Positions 46,901 to 57,487 of a DNA stretch of 64,000 nucleotides are shown one piece after another. The notes under the pieces were generated by a model that ran no database searches, had not been told where the DNA came from, and saw nothing but the letters and a program-made list of their open reading frames with translations. How positions within the stretch are numbered: the first letter of the stretch is position 1; every line of letters begins with the position of its first letter. This DNA is from Anaeramoeba flamelloides (Eukaryota > Metamonada > Anaeramoebidae). Both the position numbers and the translations under genes were made by a program. The stretch is from positions 15,004,001 through 15,068,000 of the forward strand of contig JANTQA010000023.1 of the NCBI GenBank assembly GCA_027625915.1. The letters run 5' to 3'.

Positions 46901-49900
46901 GTTAAAAAAACTAGAAGACACAGGAAAACTAAACTCAAAAAAATCAAAGATTTTAAGATTATTGATGTTAGGAATGAAGATACGGATGAATTACTGATGA
47001 AAGTGAACATAAAAGAAAATGTATGACTTTAAAATAGAATACTACCTGGATAGTATGACTCAACATGCTATAAAGGAAAAAAGATCTCAAAGATAAATGA
47101 TTTTTGATCATATAGACACACAAAGTTTTAATCCCAATTCCAATAACTCTAAACATTATTCTAATCTATTTTTAACTTCTTTTAATTTTTTCTGATTCTA
47201 TTTTTTTTTATTATTTATTTTTGGTTTATTCTTCATTTTTTTCAATTTCAGAGCCTCTTTAATTCAACCTTATTTTAGAAAAGTAAATTAAGTTTAAAAT
47301 GCTTAGAATGATTGTGTTTGTTTTAGACACTTTTTTGAATTAGAAGTTGCGAATTTAGTCACTTGGAAATTCACTCTTTAACAGATAAAGTGTTTTTCTG
47401 AAACCTAACCCTTAAAAATAAATCCTGATCATTTGGGAAAAAAAGTTAATCAATGAAAAAAGTTCAACATAATTTTTGATTGTAAACATTTTTGAAAATG
47501 AAAAGTAAAATGAATTAAAAGAAGAAAGAAATGAACTTCAAAGAATATTTCATTATATTATTTTCAATCAAACCAAAAAACTCAATTTAGATCTACTTTT
47601 TTATCGAAATTCTGAACAATTAGAAAAGTTATTTTGGAGATCCTCAAAAATAGTCAAATTTTTCAACCAATTTTTTAATAAGGGATCAATCAAAGAAAAA
47701 CCATTACAAAAAGATAGTTTTATAAAAACTGTTATTGTATTTAATCCACCTTTTCACTATTAATCATTTTTCTTTTCTATTAATTGATTTTTCTTTTCAT
47801 TTTCGATAAAGTTTACAATTAAAAATCGTGTTTCACTTTTTTTTCATAAATGGTAAATCCACTTCGCAGACACAATTAGCCTTAAAAAAAAAAAAAAAAC
47901 CTTTAAAAAGCAAAATAAAAACGAAAATTGTTTCATTTGTTTGACTGTTAGTTTTGAACTTTTATGGACAAATATTATTTTTCTAAAATTAGGAACTAAT
48001 TGTATTCTTTCATTTTAAAATTTATAAAGACAGACTATAAGTGAAAAGTAAATCTTATTTATTTATTTTTTCCCCAAAGATAATAGAGCATTTATTTGCG
48101 CAAAAGGATTCAATTAAGCCTTGATAAAAAACACCCTTTACCAGATTTGGGGAATTAATTATCATTTGTAAAAGAATTCATTTTGCCAATTAATTTTCAG
48201 TGAAAATACCCTTTGATGATCTTTTTCGTTTTGATTTCTAAAAAAAAGTAAAACGAAAAATTTGCACAAATATTTTTATTTTGATGAATTTTCAACTTTT
48301 TGTAATTTCTATTTGTTTGTATGAACAAATAACATTTAAATCTTAATTTTATTTTAAAAATACAAGAAAAATAAATCAAATATTGAATACTTGAAGATCA
48401 GAAAAAAATTAATCATTTATTTTATAAAATATTTATTAAATTTCTTGAAATTTAAAAGATTTTGTAATATTTCTTTTCAAATATTCTAAATATTCAAAAC
48501 GAACTATTATTATTCAAATAACATATTTGGATAATATTTATTAATTTTTTTTTTTTATTATAGTTATTAATTTGAATTATTTTTATTTGTTTGAAAAGAT
48601 TTAAAATTTTGAGAAATAATAGTAAAATCTATTGATACTTTTAATCTTTGGGTTATTACCAGCACATTGGAATAATTAAGATTGTGTTATTAATTATTGA
48701 TTATAAATAATCAAATTAAAAAATATTTCTTTAAAGAAATACTTTTTAATTTTAAAGGTTTTAAAAAGGTTTTTTTGGGGGCTATTCTTAATCTTAACGG
48801 TTTGGTTGTTTTTCTCTGATTTTTTTTTACTACAAAAAGAAAAAATTGATTTGAACTGTTTTCTTTGAATCAAAGAAATTATCATTTTTTACAAGTTAAA
48901 AATAATTATTGTAATTATTTTTGAAATCAAGTAAGATTTTTTAGAAACCGTTTTATTTTACCAAAATTTAGGGATTTTTATTTTTAGAGTATATTTTTTT
49001 TACACTTCCTTTACAGACATTAAGATTTCTTTCTTCTTTTCAAAGAAAATAATTATTTTATGAATAATTAGAAAAATATGGTTGTATTTTGGACTTTTTG
49101 AAAAGGAGAAAAATGGATCAAACTTTTTAAAAACAGAAATCCATCTCTGAAAATAGCTTTAAAAGCAAGATTGGCCTTGGAAGTAATCAGATTTTTACTT
49201 TTATTTGAAATTTCAAGATAAGGTAATTTTTTTTTTTGAATTTTAGATTAATTTTTACTCAAAGATTTCTTTCTATGGCTACTAGCCCCTTAAAAAAAAT
49301 ACACTGGTTTTAATTTGGAGAGTTATTTTTTTGGCTGTACAACAAGGAATAAAAGTCTTTCATCGGTACAGGATCAACAAAAACAGAAATAGAAATAGAA
49401 ACAGAAACAGAAAACAAAAAGAAAATAATTACAGATTTAAGTTTTCCATCTGAAAGTCTGTATTTTCTGGCTAATCCATAGTCTATCAAACAGCATCTTG
49501 CCAAACTTGAAACTCTTTCACGTTTTATTCGTTTTTTATAAGTAGAAACAAAATTTGACTATTTTATAAGAAGGAGAAAAGTAATTTATAACCGAACATA
49601 AAAAGAAAAAAAAATTAATAAAAAAAAAACCCTTTTTCAAAAAGTTGAAACAAAATAAAAGAAAAAACAAAAAAAGTAATCAAAAGAAAGTTACTGGCTT
49701 AATGTCCCGATGAACGTATCCAATTTTATGAAGATCTTGAATTGCATTGATCATCTATTATTTATAAAAATGGGTAAACCACAATATTCAAATATTGTTT
49801 GATTGGTTCCAATTACAAAAATAAAAAAATTCATAATGGGATTATAGGTTGGAACGGAAATAGAAAAGTTGTAAATATGTTATTCTTTAAAAAAAGTTTG

Positions 49901-50564
49901 AAATTTCATACATCAATTCCAAGCATTAAAGTTGTATGAATCGAAAACTTTTGGTTTGGCATTCTCCTTCTTAGATCAGCTAAATTTTTTCCTAAGAGTT
50001 CCATTACCAAATAAAAGTGATCCTTATGCTTTCCAAAACGGTACAAATGTGGTGCATAACTGGAAACTAAATGAAGGTTTTTTTAACAACCAGAAAAAAA
50101 AAATGTAAATTAATAAAAAAAATATTGAAGAATAAATTGTTTATAGAACATTTTTCAAAACAGACCAGATGAGAAACTCGATTAAATAAGTCAAATGGTT
50201 TTCTTGAAAAAAAAAAAAAAAAAAAAAAATTTTTTTAAGAAAGGGGTTTTAAAAAAGTGATGAACAACAGTTTTAAAAATTGCCACTCAAAGAGATTGGA
50301 TCAACCTTTTAAGAAGACTGAGTAGCTCATTTCAAAACCTTTAATATACACCTTTTTTAAAAATAGCTGTAAAATCTTACGTTGCATTTTATTTAATACA
50401 AGAGTTTCTAACTTGAGACTATTTCTTTTTTGTTCCTTTTCAAACTTGATGGCCACTTGTTGTTGAGTCTTTAAATCAACAGCTCTGTAAATTTCTCCAA
50501 ACCCTCCATGCCCAATCTTTTGTTTAATTTCGTATTGGTTACTGATTACTTGCTTGAGAAACAT
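40929..50564 (-). CDS. CK1/TTBK-like protein kinase with long basic tail and CaaX-like end
   Basis: Ser/Thr kinase, 1,229 residues from seven in-frame exons: 50564-50381, 50066-49912, 49754-49695, 49558-49433, 46180-46115, 46026-45840, 43840-40929. All junctions are GT-AG and phases agree. Domain at ~10-295: Gly loop IGHGGFGEIYRA, VAIKFE, LKLETLVLNKMQ, VMELLGKNLADLRR, HRDIKP|SN (catalytic Asp), IDYGLARKY (DYG instead of DFG), GFRGTSRYASIN.H (the SIN motif that replaces APE in CK1 kinases) and ELGRADDLRSL. The order LADLRR...GFRG.SRYASIN...LPW resembles tau-tubulin kinases. The domain ends PNYDYLRNLLKKALKKSGY...FDWE-like. A ~930-residue disordered tail follows, with Asn runs and Lys/Glu/Asn repeats, ending in TNCKCIIC, a CaaX-like C-terminus. 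Membrane attachment by prenylation plus palmitoylation is inferred. Introns 4 and 6 (3.3 and 2.0 kb) carry transposon remains. Confidence 0.92.
43949..44478. mobile_element. 530-bp MITE family, full-length copy in a kinase intron
   Basis: 530 bp flanked by TA, starting AACCCCATTCCAAAAATTTGG and ending TTTTTTGGAATATAGTT. Lies in the 2.0-kb sixth intron of the kinase gene, about 110 bp upstream (in gene direction: beyond the acceptor) of exon 7. Reference copy for the family here. Confidence 0.88.
46764..47420 (+). mobile_element. Possible LINE 3' fragment with zinc-knuckle-like ORF
   Basis: A 77-codon ORF (46764-46997) ends with a segment like CSFC....IDDIYHFRC preceded by YRWGKG.DF, reminiscent of the Cys/His motif at the C-terminus of many non-LTR reverse transcriptases. 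Downstream DNA (about 47040-47420) is repeated near 61480-62110, sharing ATGACTCAACA, GAATTAGAAGT, TTCACTCTTTAACAGAT and AACCCTTAA.AATAAATCC. The ORF plus a repeated 3' region suggests the tail of a LINE-type element. No catalytic RT motif is present in the window. It lies antisense in kinase intron 4. Low certainty. Confidence 0.3.
49160..49293. mobile_element. Right-end remnant of the TTAA-flanked element family
   Basis: Ends TATGGCTACTAGCCCC-TTAA, matching the right terminus of 38692-40056. The corresponding left end was not found upstream, so the element is truncated or diverged. Lies in kinase intron 4, about 140 bp from exon 4. The inner boundary is uncertain. Confidence 0.45.
50240..50369. 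mobile_element. Short MITE beside the kinase exon-1 splice donor
   Basis: Left GGTTTTAAAAAAGTGATGAAC; the complement of the right end is CAGCTATTTTTAAAAAAGGTG, as in the AAAAAAGTGTGA family, followed by TA (50370-50371). The insertion ends about 9 nt from the GTAAG donor of kinase exon 1 (50380), inside the first intron. The left boundary is degenerate. Confidence 0.55.
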
Positions 50565-50825
50565 TAATGGCTCTTTGTTTCAAAGAAGTAATTACTTGAA
50601 ACTAAAATATTGAAAAAATGAGGTTGAAGTAATAAGAAAATGTTTTTAAGGTTTCCAATTGAGTGTTTTATGGATAATTTACTTCAAAAGTTAAAACTCC
50701 TTGTAAAAGTGTATTAATTTAATCCAAAATGGTTTGAAAACAAATATTTCATAAAGTAGAATTAAAGTTTTCTCAAGTTTTCAAAATCACCTAATCCACA
50801 CCTTTTAAGAAGTTCATAAGGTACT

Positions 50826-51388
50826 TTAGGTTTACAATCCTTGGAATTTGAAAAAAAGATTATCTTATATTGAGTGTGGGTGCTTTGGCTTTTTGGTTCT
50901 TAACTGATAACTCTTTCACTTCGTATAGAGTTTTTCTATAGAGTTTAAAAAGTCAATTTTTGACAATTTATTATTTTTTTTCCAAAATCCGAATTTTTGA
51001 GTCTAATAGACTGGTAGATAATTAATAACTCATTTTAATTTTTAGGTTTTTGATTGAAATATTTCTAAAAGTTTTACTCAATTAACTAAATGAAAAAAAA
51101 TAATTTTTTACAAAGTACCAAATAAAATCAATCATTATGAAATACTTGCAATTAAAAACCCAAATCAATCACATTTTATTAATAAAATACCTATCAACGT
51201 ATTGGTCTCACACTCATCAATTTCAGATTACCGAAATAAAAAAAATAAATTATCAAAAATTACCTTTTTGAACCACTATTAAAAATCTAACAAAGTTTAG
51301 GATCTATTAGTTAAGAACCAAAATTACAAGCAGCTACATCCGATATAAGATAATCTTTTTTTCAAATTTCAGGGGTTGTAAACCTTAT
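50826..51388. mobile_element. ~560-bp long-TIR MITE, copy 2
   Basis: Left TTTAGGTTTACAATCCTTGG and the complement of the right end ATAAGGTTTACAACCCCTGAA continue as inverted repeats through GAATTTGAAAAAAAGATTATC and TTTTGGTTCTTAACT to about 160 bp. Same family as 23673-24221. The boundary tetranucleotides TTTA/TTAT are one change from TTAA. Confidence 0.75.
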
Positions 51389-53704
51389 GTAACTTTGGGT
51401 TTATACTTTTTTACAACAGGTGCATTAAGGTATATATTCAAATGAATTTTAAACATGTTGTTCATATGTTATCCTCCTGCTTTGATACAGTTCAGGTAAA
51501 TATGATTTTTCTCAAAAGTTAAAGATAAATAATTGATTTAAAAAATTTCTTTTTTGCAGTTTTTAATTTTCTTTCTCCTATAAATATTCCTTAAACACCT
51601 AAGTAGTAAAAAGAATTAATAATTTATGATAAAATTATTAAACATTAGTGTGTTATTTTGTAATTTTGTACTAGTAACTAGCTTAAATTAAAAAAAAAAA
51701 ATGAAGAAAAAAAATCTTTGTATGGGTATAAAAATGAAATTGATAAGTGAGGTTTAAGAGTAGAATTAAAGAATTGTAGCAAAAAAAAAAGTTAAATTAG
51801 ATTCCTTTTTCAAAAAAGAATTAATTTTAACCTTTGTATAAATAATTGTATCCACCTTAACCCATCAAAAAGGATGATATCGGTGATGTTTGTAAGAATT
51901 CATTTGGTAATTCGATCCATAAATAATTGCTTTTTTAACTAAAGCCCGTTTTTTTCGTTAGAGGATAAATTATTTTTATGAATTTCAGCTGGAAAATGAA
52001 TAAGAGAAAAAAGTAAAAAAGATTGTAAAAAATATTTTCTCATAAAGAAAAAAAGATAATACAATATTCTTTTTTTTTTATCACAAAGAAATAATATTGT
52101 AAAATTCTTTCTGGGTTTCGTCTCTAAGAACTTTTTTTACATTCAAAAGTCTTAGAAAGTTTCTTCTATTTCAAAAGGAATACTCTTACTTTACTGAAGG
52201 GCTTATCCCCATTATAAATTCTTTAATAATTAAAGTATATCACAATAAATAAAAATTATATCAAAGTTTAACATGGTTTAAATAATGCTAAAAAATCTAT
52301 CATTAAAAATCTAAAAAACAATAAATTATTACATTTTTTATTAATGATCAGAATACAAAATTTTCATTTGGATTTTTTTCCAAAATTATTTTTTTCCAGA
52401 TCAAAGAATAATAACTGCAAATAATATTATTATTGGGAATTTAAAATTTCTATATTCAATAAGTAACTCTTTTTACAATTATTTAATTTCAAGATTTACT
52501 TAATAATTATTAATATAAAAAAAACCTAAAACTGATTACAACATTAATATTTTTTTTAATAAAATATTGTGTATTATGAATATAATTTCAAATGTTTTGA
52601 AATAATTTTCTAATATATAAAGCTCTCAGTGTTAATTTATTATTTTTTTCTCAAACTATAGTTTAGCAACTACTCTCTACATTTCGGGAAAACTTTTAGG
52701 AAAAGATATTTTACAACTTTGAAGTCTGTATATGGATAATTAAATTTTTAAATTTATATAAGGTAGATTTTTTATTAAAATTCTTTGGTTTTTACTAATA
52801 CAATGAATCATTTTTTAATAATTTAAATAAGCTTCTTGAGTACAACTTTACAAATGAAATTTTTTGAAATAATGGAGCAATTCGATTCATTAATATGATT
52901 TGTACCAAATAACAAAATACTTTCATTTTAGGCTTATGTAGGCGAGACGCTAACCCCTTAACTTGGTTCTTTCTTTTCTTTTTTTTATAAATTGTTCTGA
53001 GTATTCCTTGTTTGAATTTTTTTAACCAAAAAAAAACTTGGAACTTTCCCAATTCCTGAATATTTTTTTCTACAGACCTATCTAAATTGATAGTTACCGA
53101 TAGTAATCAAGTACAGGAAGAGTAAATTTGATCTCCCCCTTCATCAATAAAAATAAAGCAAAAAAACAAAAAAAAGTCAAATACAATACCGAGATACAAA
53201 TTTATATAGATAATAAATAATAGTTGCAATTTTGCCCCACATCATATCAAAAACTAAAAAATAAAAAAAAACTACAATGATAAAAACAATACTCAATGAT
53301 TTTGTATAATTTGAGAGAAAAAAATTCTTTTCAAAACACAACATGAAATAATCCAATAAGATTCAATTTCCTACCAAAGAAATTTGAAATATAATAAACT
53401 ATTTTCCAGTGAAAGTGCCCAGTTGTAATGAGTGAAATACATGTGTTTAAAGGGTTTGCCTGTATATTAGAAGAAAAATTTTATTTTGTAAATTTTTAAA
53501 ATTGAAATCATTTTTCACATTTTTAGACATTTTTATTTTAATTTTTCAATTTTTTTTTTCACCTAATTCAGTTACAAAAATTTTTTTTATAACATGATCA
53601 ATAGACACTTGGTAAAAACGTGTTATTCTAATGTTATTAAAACCATGTAAAGATTGTTGAGAAATCATATTGATTTCTATTGCAATTCTATTCGATCTTT
53701 GATC

Positions 53705-53867
53705 TTGATATTTGTTAATAAATGTGAAAAATTTTCACTTCATTTTCATTTCCTTTTTCAAATAGAGACCACAAATACCAACACATTTCGTTTGGGAACT
53801 TGGTTTCTAAAAGAAAAGTATGGAAAATGAAGTGAAAATTGTTTCCAATTTATTATTCAAATACCAG
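53705..53867. mobile_element. 165-bp MITE with CTGG/CCAG ends, copy 2
   Basis: About 163 bp. The right end reads TTATTATTCAAATACCAG followed by TA; the left end TTGATATTTGTTAATAAATG is its degenerate complement. Both arms share AAAATTTTCACTTCATTTTCC-type sequence with the copy at 10122-10287. Confidence 0.65.
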
Positions 53868-54236
53868 TAGAAGTTCAAAACGAAAATTCTTGTTTTTCTC
53901 AATGGAGTCCTAAGAATTTGTGTTTTGAAATTTTTAAGAAAATCTATTAAATGATCAATTAGTTTTCTTTCAGACGGATATCAACAATTCTTTGACGTGT
54001 ATTATTCTGCTTATTTCTTATTTGTTCTTCAAAGGCCAATTATATAAAATAATTGATATTTGAAAAAAATGTTGGGCCCCTTTTACTGAAACAAAGTTTA
54101 TTTTGATTTAATATCCTTTTTTAATATGATAAAATAACCTATTAACTAAGAAAGAAAATTATCTATCCAATCTTAATTAAAATTATTGATAAATTTTTTA
54201 AAAAAAACACTTAAATTGTTAAAAGGATTCAATTTA

Positions 54237-56186
54237 TTATTTTTTCTTGTCAATTTGGTGAGTTATCTTTTCACGAATATTTGAAGTTGTGCTTACTCTG
54301 GTTCGTAATATAAGGTCTCTGAAGGACTTGAAATTTTTAGGAGTATTTATTGGCAACTGAGCATTTAATTTATCGAAATAAATAAAATATTCAAAGTTTT
54401 TCCAAAGGTTTACTGACTTATTTTTCAAATCGTTTGTAACAACGAATTTATTTTTATCGTTGCCTTCAAGAATATAATTTCTAAAGAATTTTGAACGGGC
54501 CATTAAAACGATTTTATGAAATTTTAATTCAAATACATCATTATCCGTGACAATTGTAAAATCCTTTGACTTTTGATCTTCAAATAATACTTTTAAATCG
54601 TTTAATAACCCGTATTTCCCCGATTTTTCTTCATGTAATTTTTCAGAGATATTTAATTTTTCAATGATCGAGTTCATCGTATCAAAACTTTCAATTAATC
54701 CACAATATGCCCATTTGATGAGTTGGCTTATTTCATTTTTTTGTAATTTTTGAATATGAAACCAGGGATCACCCTTAAATAATTTCTGTATTCGGAACTC
54801 AACCCAAAACTTATGAAATTTTACACGTTCAAATTCAATATTCACTAGGTCTCTTCTTAATAAGCAATTTAAGAAATCAATGTTTAGTGCATAATGTGAT
54901 TTAATCGTATTATTGAGATCGTCTTTGATCTTTAAAGAATTTTTTATAATGGATTCAGAATAAATTTCAGCTCCAAATTTTAGCATCAATTTGATGATTT
55001 TTGGACTCAATTTTTTTTTGATTGCAATTAATAAAGGATTTGATCCATTTTCATAAATCTCATTCACATCGCACCCTTGTTTTAAAATTTCTTTAATCAC
55101 AAAGATAGTTTCCCCCTTTTCTAACGCTTCTTTTAGAGACGGTAATTTTCTTTTACGCTTGACATCAAATACATCACTTTCTTCTTTTTCTCCTCCAGTT
55201 TCTTTATTAAAGCTTAAAAGATCAGGATTTGGTTCTTGATTTTTGAGAACTTCAATTATAGTATTTTGTGATTTTCTTCTTCCCCTTCCCCTTCCCCTTC
55301 CTCTTCCTTGTCCTTTTCCAGTTCCACGCCCACCTCTTCCCCTACCTCGCCCTCTATTCCTTCCCTTCCCCCTTCCCCTAGAATTACCCCTACCATTATA
55401 ATTATTATTGTTAATGTTACCGCTTCTATTCATTGGAATTTGAGAGTTTACATTCCCTTGATCGAAATTGTTGGACATAATTTGGTTCTGTTCTTGGTTC
55501 ATAGGAATAAAATTTAATCCTTGTTGGTTCTCGTAAGCTTGGTTCCAATTTTGATTTTGATCAAATGATTGGTTTTGGTGATAAAACGTATTTAACTGTT
55601 GGTTCAGCTCTTTTTGTAAATTTCCTTGATTCGGTTGGTTAATGAACATATTTTCTGAATCTTGAAAATTATTGTTTCTTTCTTGTTGGTAATTATAATT
55701 TACATTTCTTCCTCTTCCTCTTCCACGCCCGTTATTAGTATTATAATTATTCCTTCCTCTTCTTCCTCTTCCACTTCCACTTCCCCTATAATTGTTCCAT
55801 CCTCTTCCTCTTCCTCTTCCTCTTCCTCGATGAGTATTATAATTCATATTATAATTATTCCATCCTCTTCTTCCTCTTCCCCTTCCTCTTCCTCTATAAT
55901 TATTATTAAAATTTGTTGGAAAATGAAAAGAATTGTGGATTTCAATGGTGGACAATTGATCTTTAAAAGACTTTTCTTTTTCTTGTGAAGTCTGAGTGCT
56001 GTTTTGTTTGTTTGGCTGTGTTTGCTTGTTTTCATTTTGTTGAGAATTATTTTGTTCCGTTGGTTGGGTACCGTGGAGTTCTGTTGTTGTTATGTTTGAG
56101 GTAGCTGTTATTGTGGTTGTTGAAGTAGACGATTCATTAATTGATTTTTTTTCACCTCCACTTTCACCTTCTCCAAGATTTCCCAT
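54237..56186 (-). CDS. RGG-repeat, ankyrin and BTB domain protein
   Basis: Single-exon gene, 649 residues from the ATG at 56186. Order: Ser/Thr/Gln/Asn-rich N-terminus; two Arg-Gly blocks (~97-163 and ~265-304) built of (RG)n with WNNY and NYN spacers between Gln/Asn-rich stretches; two ankyrin-like repeats (~350-410: SLKEALEKGE, GCDVNEIYENGSNPLLIAIKK, LMLKFGAEI); a degenerate BTB-like segment (FHKFWVEFRIQKLF...LIKWAYCGL); then a BTB (SKDFTIV, FHKIVLMARSKFFRNYI). RGG blocks with Q/N-rich spacers usually bind RNA and promote condensates; BTB domains dimerise or bind cullin-3. Combining them suggests an RNA-granule-linked adaptor, an inference. The frame is open upstream to 56375 with an ATG at 56288, but that extension reads through the end of a TTAA-type transposon and a Phe-rich stretch, so I prefer 56186. 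The C-terminus is slightly degenerate for a BTB. Confidence 0.85.
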   Translation of the reverse strand: MGNLGEGESGGEKKSINESSTSTTTITATSNITTTELHGTQPTEQNNSQQNENKQTQPNKQNSTQTSQEKEKSFKDQLSTIEIHNSFHFPTNFNNNYRGRGRGRGRRGWNNYNMNYNTHRGRGRGRGRGWNNYRGSGSGRGRRGRNNYNTNNGRGRGRGRNVNYNYQQERNNNFQDSENMFINQPNQGNLQKELNQQLNTFYHQNQSFDQNQNWNQAYENQQGLNFIPMNQEQNQIMSNNFDQGNVNSQIPMNRSGNINNNNYNGRGNSRGRGKGRNRGRGRGRGGRGTGKGQGRGRGRGRGRRKSQNTIIEVLKNQEPNPDLLSFNKETGGEKEESDVFDVKRKRKLPSLKEALEKGETIFVIKEILKQGCDVNEIYENGSNPLLIAIKKKLSPKIIKLMLKFGAEIYSESIIKNSLKIKDDLNNTIKSHYALNIDFLNCLLRRDLVNIEFERVKFHKFWVEFRIQKLFKGDPWFHIQKLQKNEISQLIKWAYCGLIESFDTMNSIIEKLNISEKLHEEKSGKYGLLNDLKVLFEDQKSKDFTIVTDNDVFELKFHKIVLMARSKFFRNYILEGNDKNKFVVTNDLKNKSVNLWKNFEYFIYFDKLNAQLPINTPKNFKSFRDLILRTRVSTTSNIREKITHQIDKKK

Positions 56187-56242
56187 CAAGAATGTAAAAA
56201 AAATAATTAACAAAAAATTAAAAAAAATGACAATTTTTTCCT

Positions 56243-56310
56243 TTAAGGGAGTAGCCACAGTAAAGGAAAAATTTTCTCTTGTGAACATTTTCCAAGAAGT
56301 TTGAAAACTA
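56243..56310. mobile_element. Left-end fragment of the TTAA-flanked family
   Basis: TTAAGGGAGTAGCCACAGTAAAGG followed by AAAAATTTTCTC matches the left end of 38692-40056 (TTAAGGGAGTAGCCAACATAAAG, AAAAATTTTTCAC). It sits 57 bp upstream of the preferred start codon of the RGG-ankyrin-BTB gene, so it should form part of its leader or promoter. No matching right end nearby. Confidence 0.65.
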
Positions 56311-57487
56311 AATTTGTTTACTTTTGATTGGTCTCCTTGCTTTTGAAAGTATTCAAAGTACTTGTTGTAAAACAATTTATTATTTTTTTTTTTCTCACAC
56401 TAAAATTGTCTGTAACAATAGAATTATAAGTTTATTTGTTTAAATCATCTTTGGGGAACGTTAAATGGTTTAACTTTTGAACTTATCTAAACACTCTAGG
56501 GTGACATTTTATTTTAAATTATATAAAAAAAAAATTAATTTTATTTACATTAACCAGACACTTTGAATACTTTAAATAAAATAAAACCACAACATAAATA
56601 CACAAGAAAGTTTTCAGATCCAATAGTAAGTATATAATAAAAGAGTGAAAGTGTTGAATTCTGGTATAAAATATTCTTATTATAATTGAACTTACTCTAA
56701 AATAAAAAAGAACAAAATGTACGTTGATCAATAATAAAAAAAAAAAACGAAATGGTAAACTATCTAAAGATCGTTTCATTTAATATTAAATCTTTTTTTT
56801 TGAAATATTTTATATTTAAACTTTGTTTTTTAAGCCTGAATTAAAGTCAAGCGATTGTTTTAACTCCAGTGAATTTAAAAATATAGAATGTATTTAATGA
56901 GAAATATTATATGGATATTTCTATTGTTGTTCAATCTTTTATTGTAATAAGTTGAGATTCAAAGATTATTCCTTAATTCATAAGTATTATCAATGTAAAT
57001 GTTCAACAAACCCATTAAACAGGTCTAAAAACAAAAGTAAAGAAATATCTTCTGATCTGATAACTGATTGTTTTTTTTTTCTTTTAGTTTATTTTTCAAA
57101 TTTGATTGTTTTTTTTTTGATGATCTTTTATTAATCCAAATTATAATTTATTAAATTCTAAATTATGTTAAAATTACTTGAATAGTACTATAGTTATAAA
57201 TTGGAATTAATTTTTACTAAAAGTATGAAGAACAATAACATTTTTTTGTAATTTAATTCTTTAGAATAGAATCTCACAATTCTAAATAATTACATCTTTT
57301 AATTAAAATTGATTAGGAATTGAAATAAAAAAATGAGAAGTTAATTTTTTACAATATGAAAAGAACAATTATTATTAATTCAAGGATTATTCAAAATTCA
57401 CAAAATAATGAATTTTAAAGATTGGTAAACAAATTAACATACGAAATAATCTCTATATACAAATAAGATTAATTTTGAAAAACACTA

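Larger units (their letters stand above)
50565..54236. other. Intergenic region upstream of the kinase gene
   Basis: 3.7 kb between the kinase start and the 3' end of the RGG-ankyrin-BTB gene. Contains the second long-TIR MITE (50826-51388) and the second 165-bp MITE (53705-53867). The kinase promoter should lie in 50565-50825. No further gene is supported; the ORF at 52795-53052 shows no domain. Confidence 0.55.
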
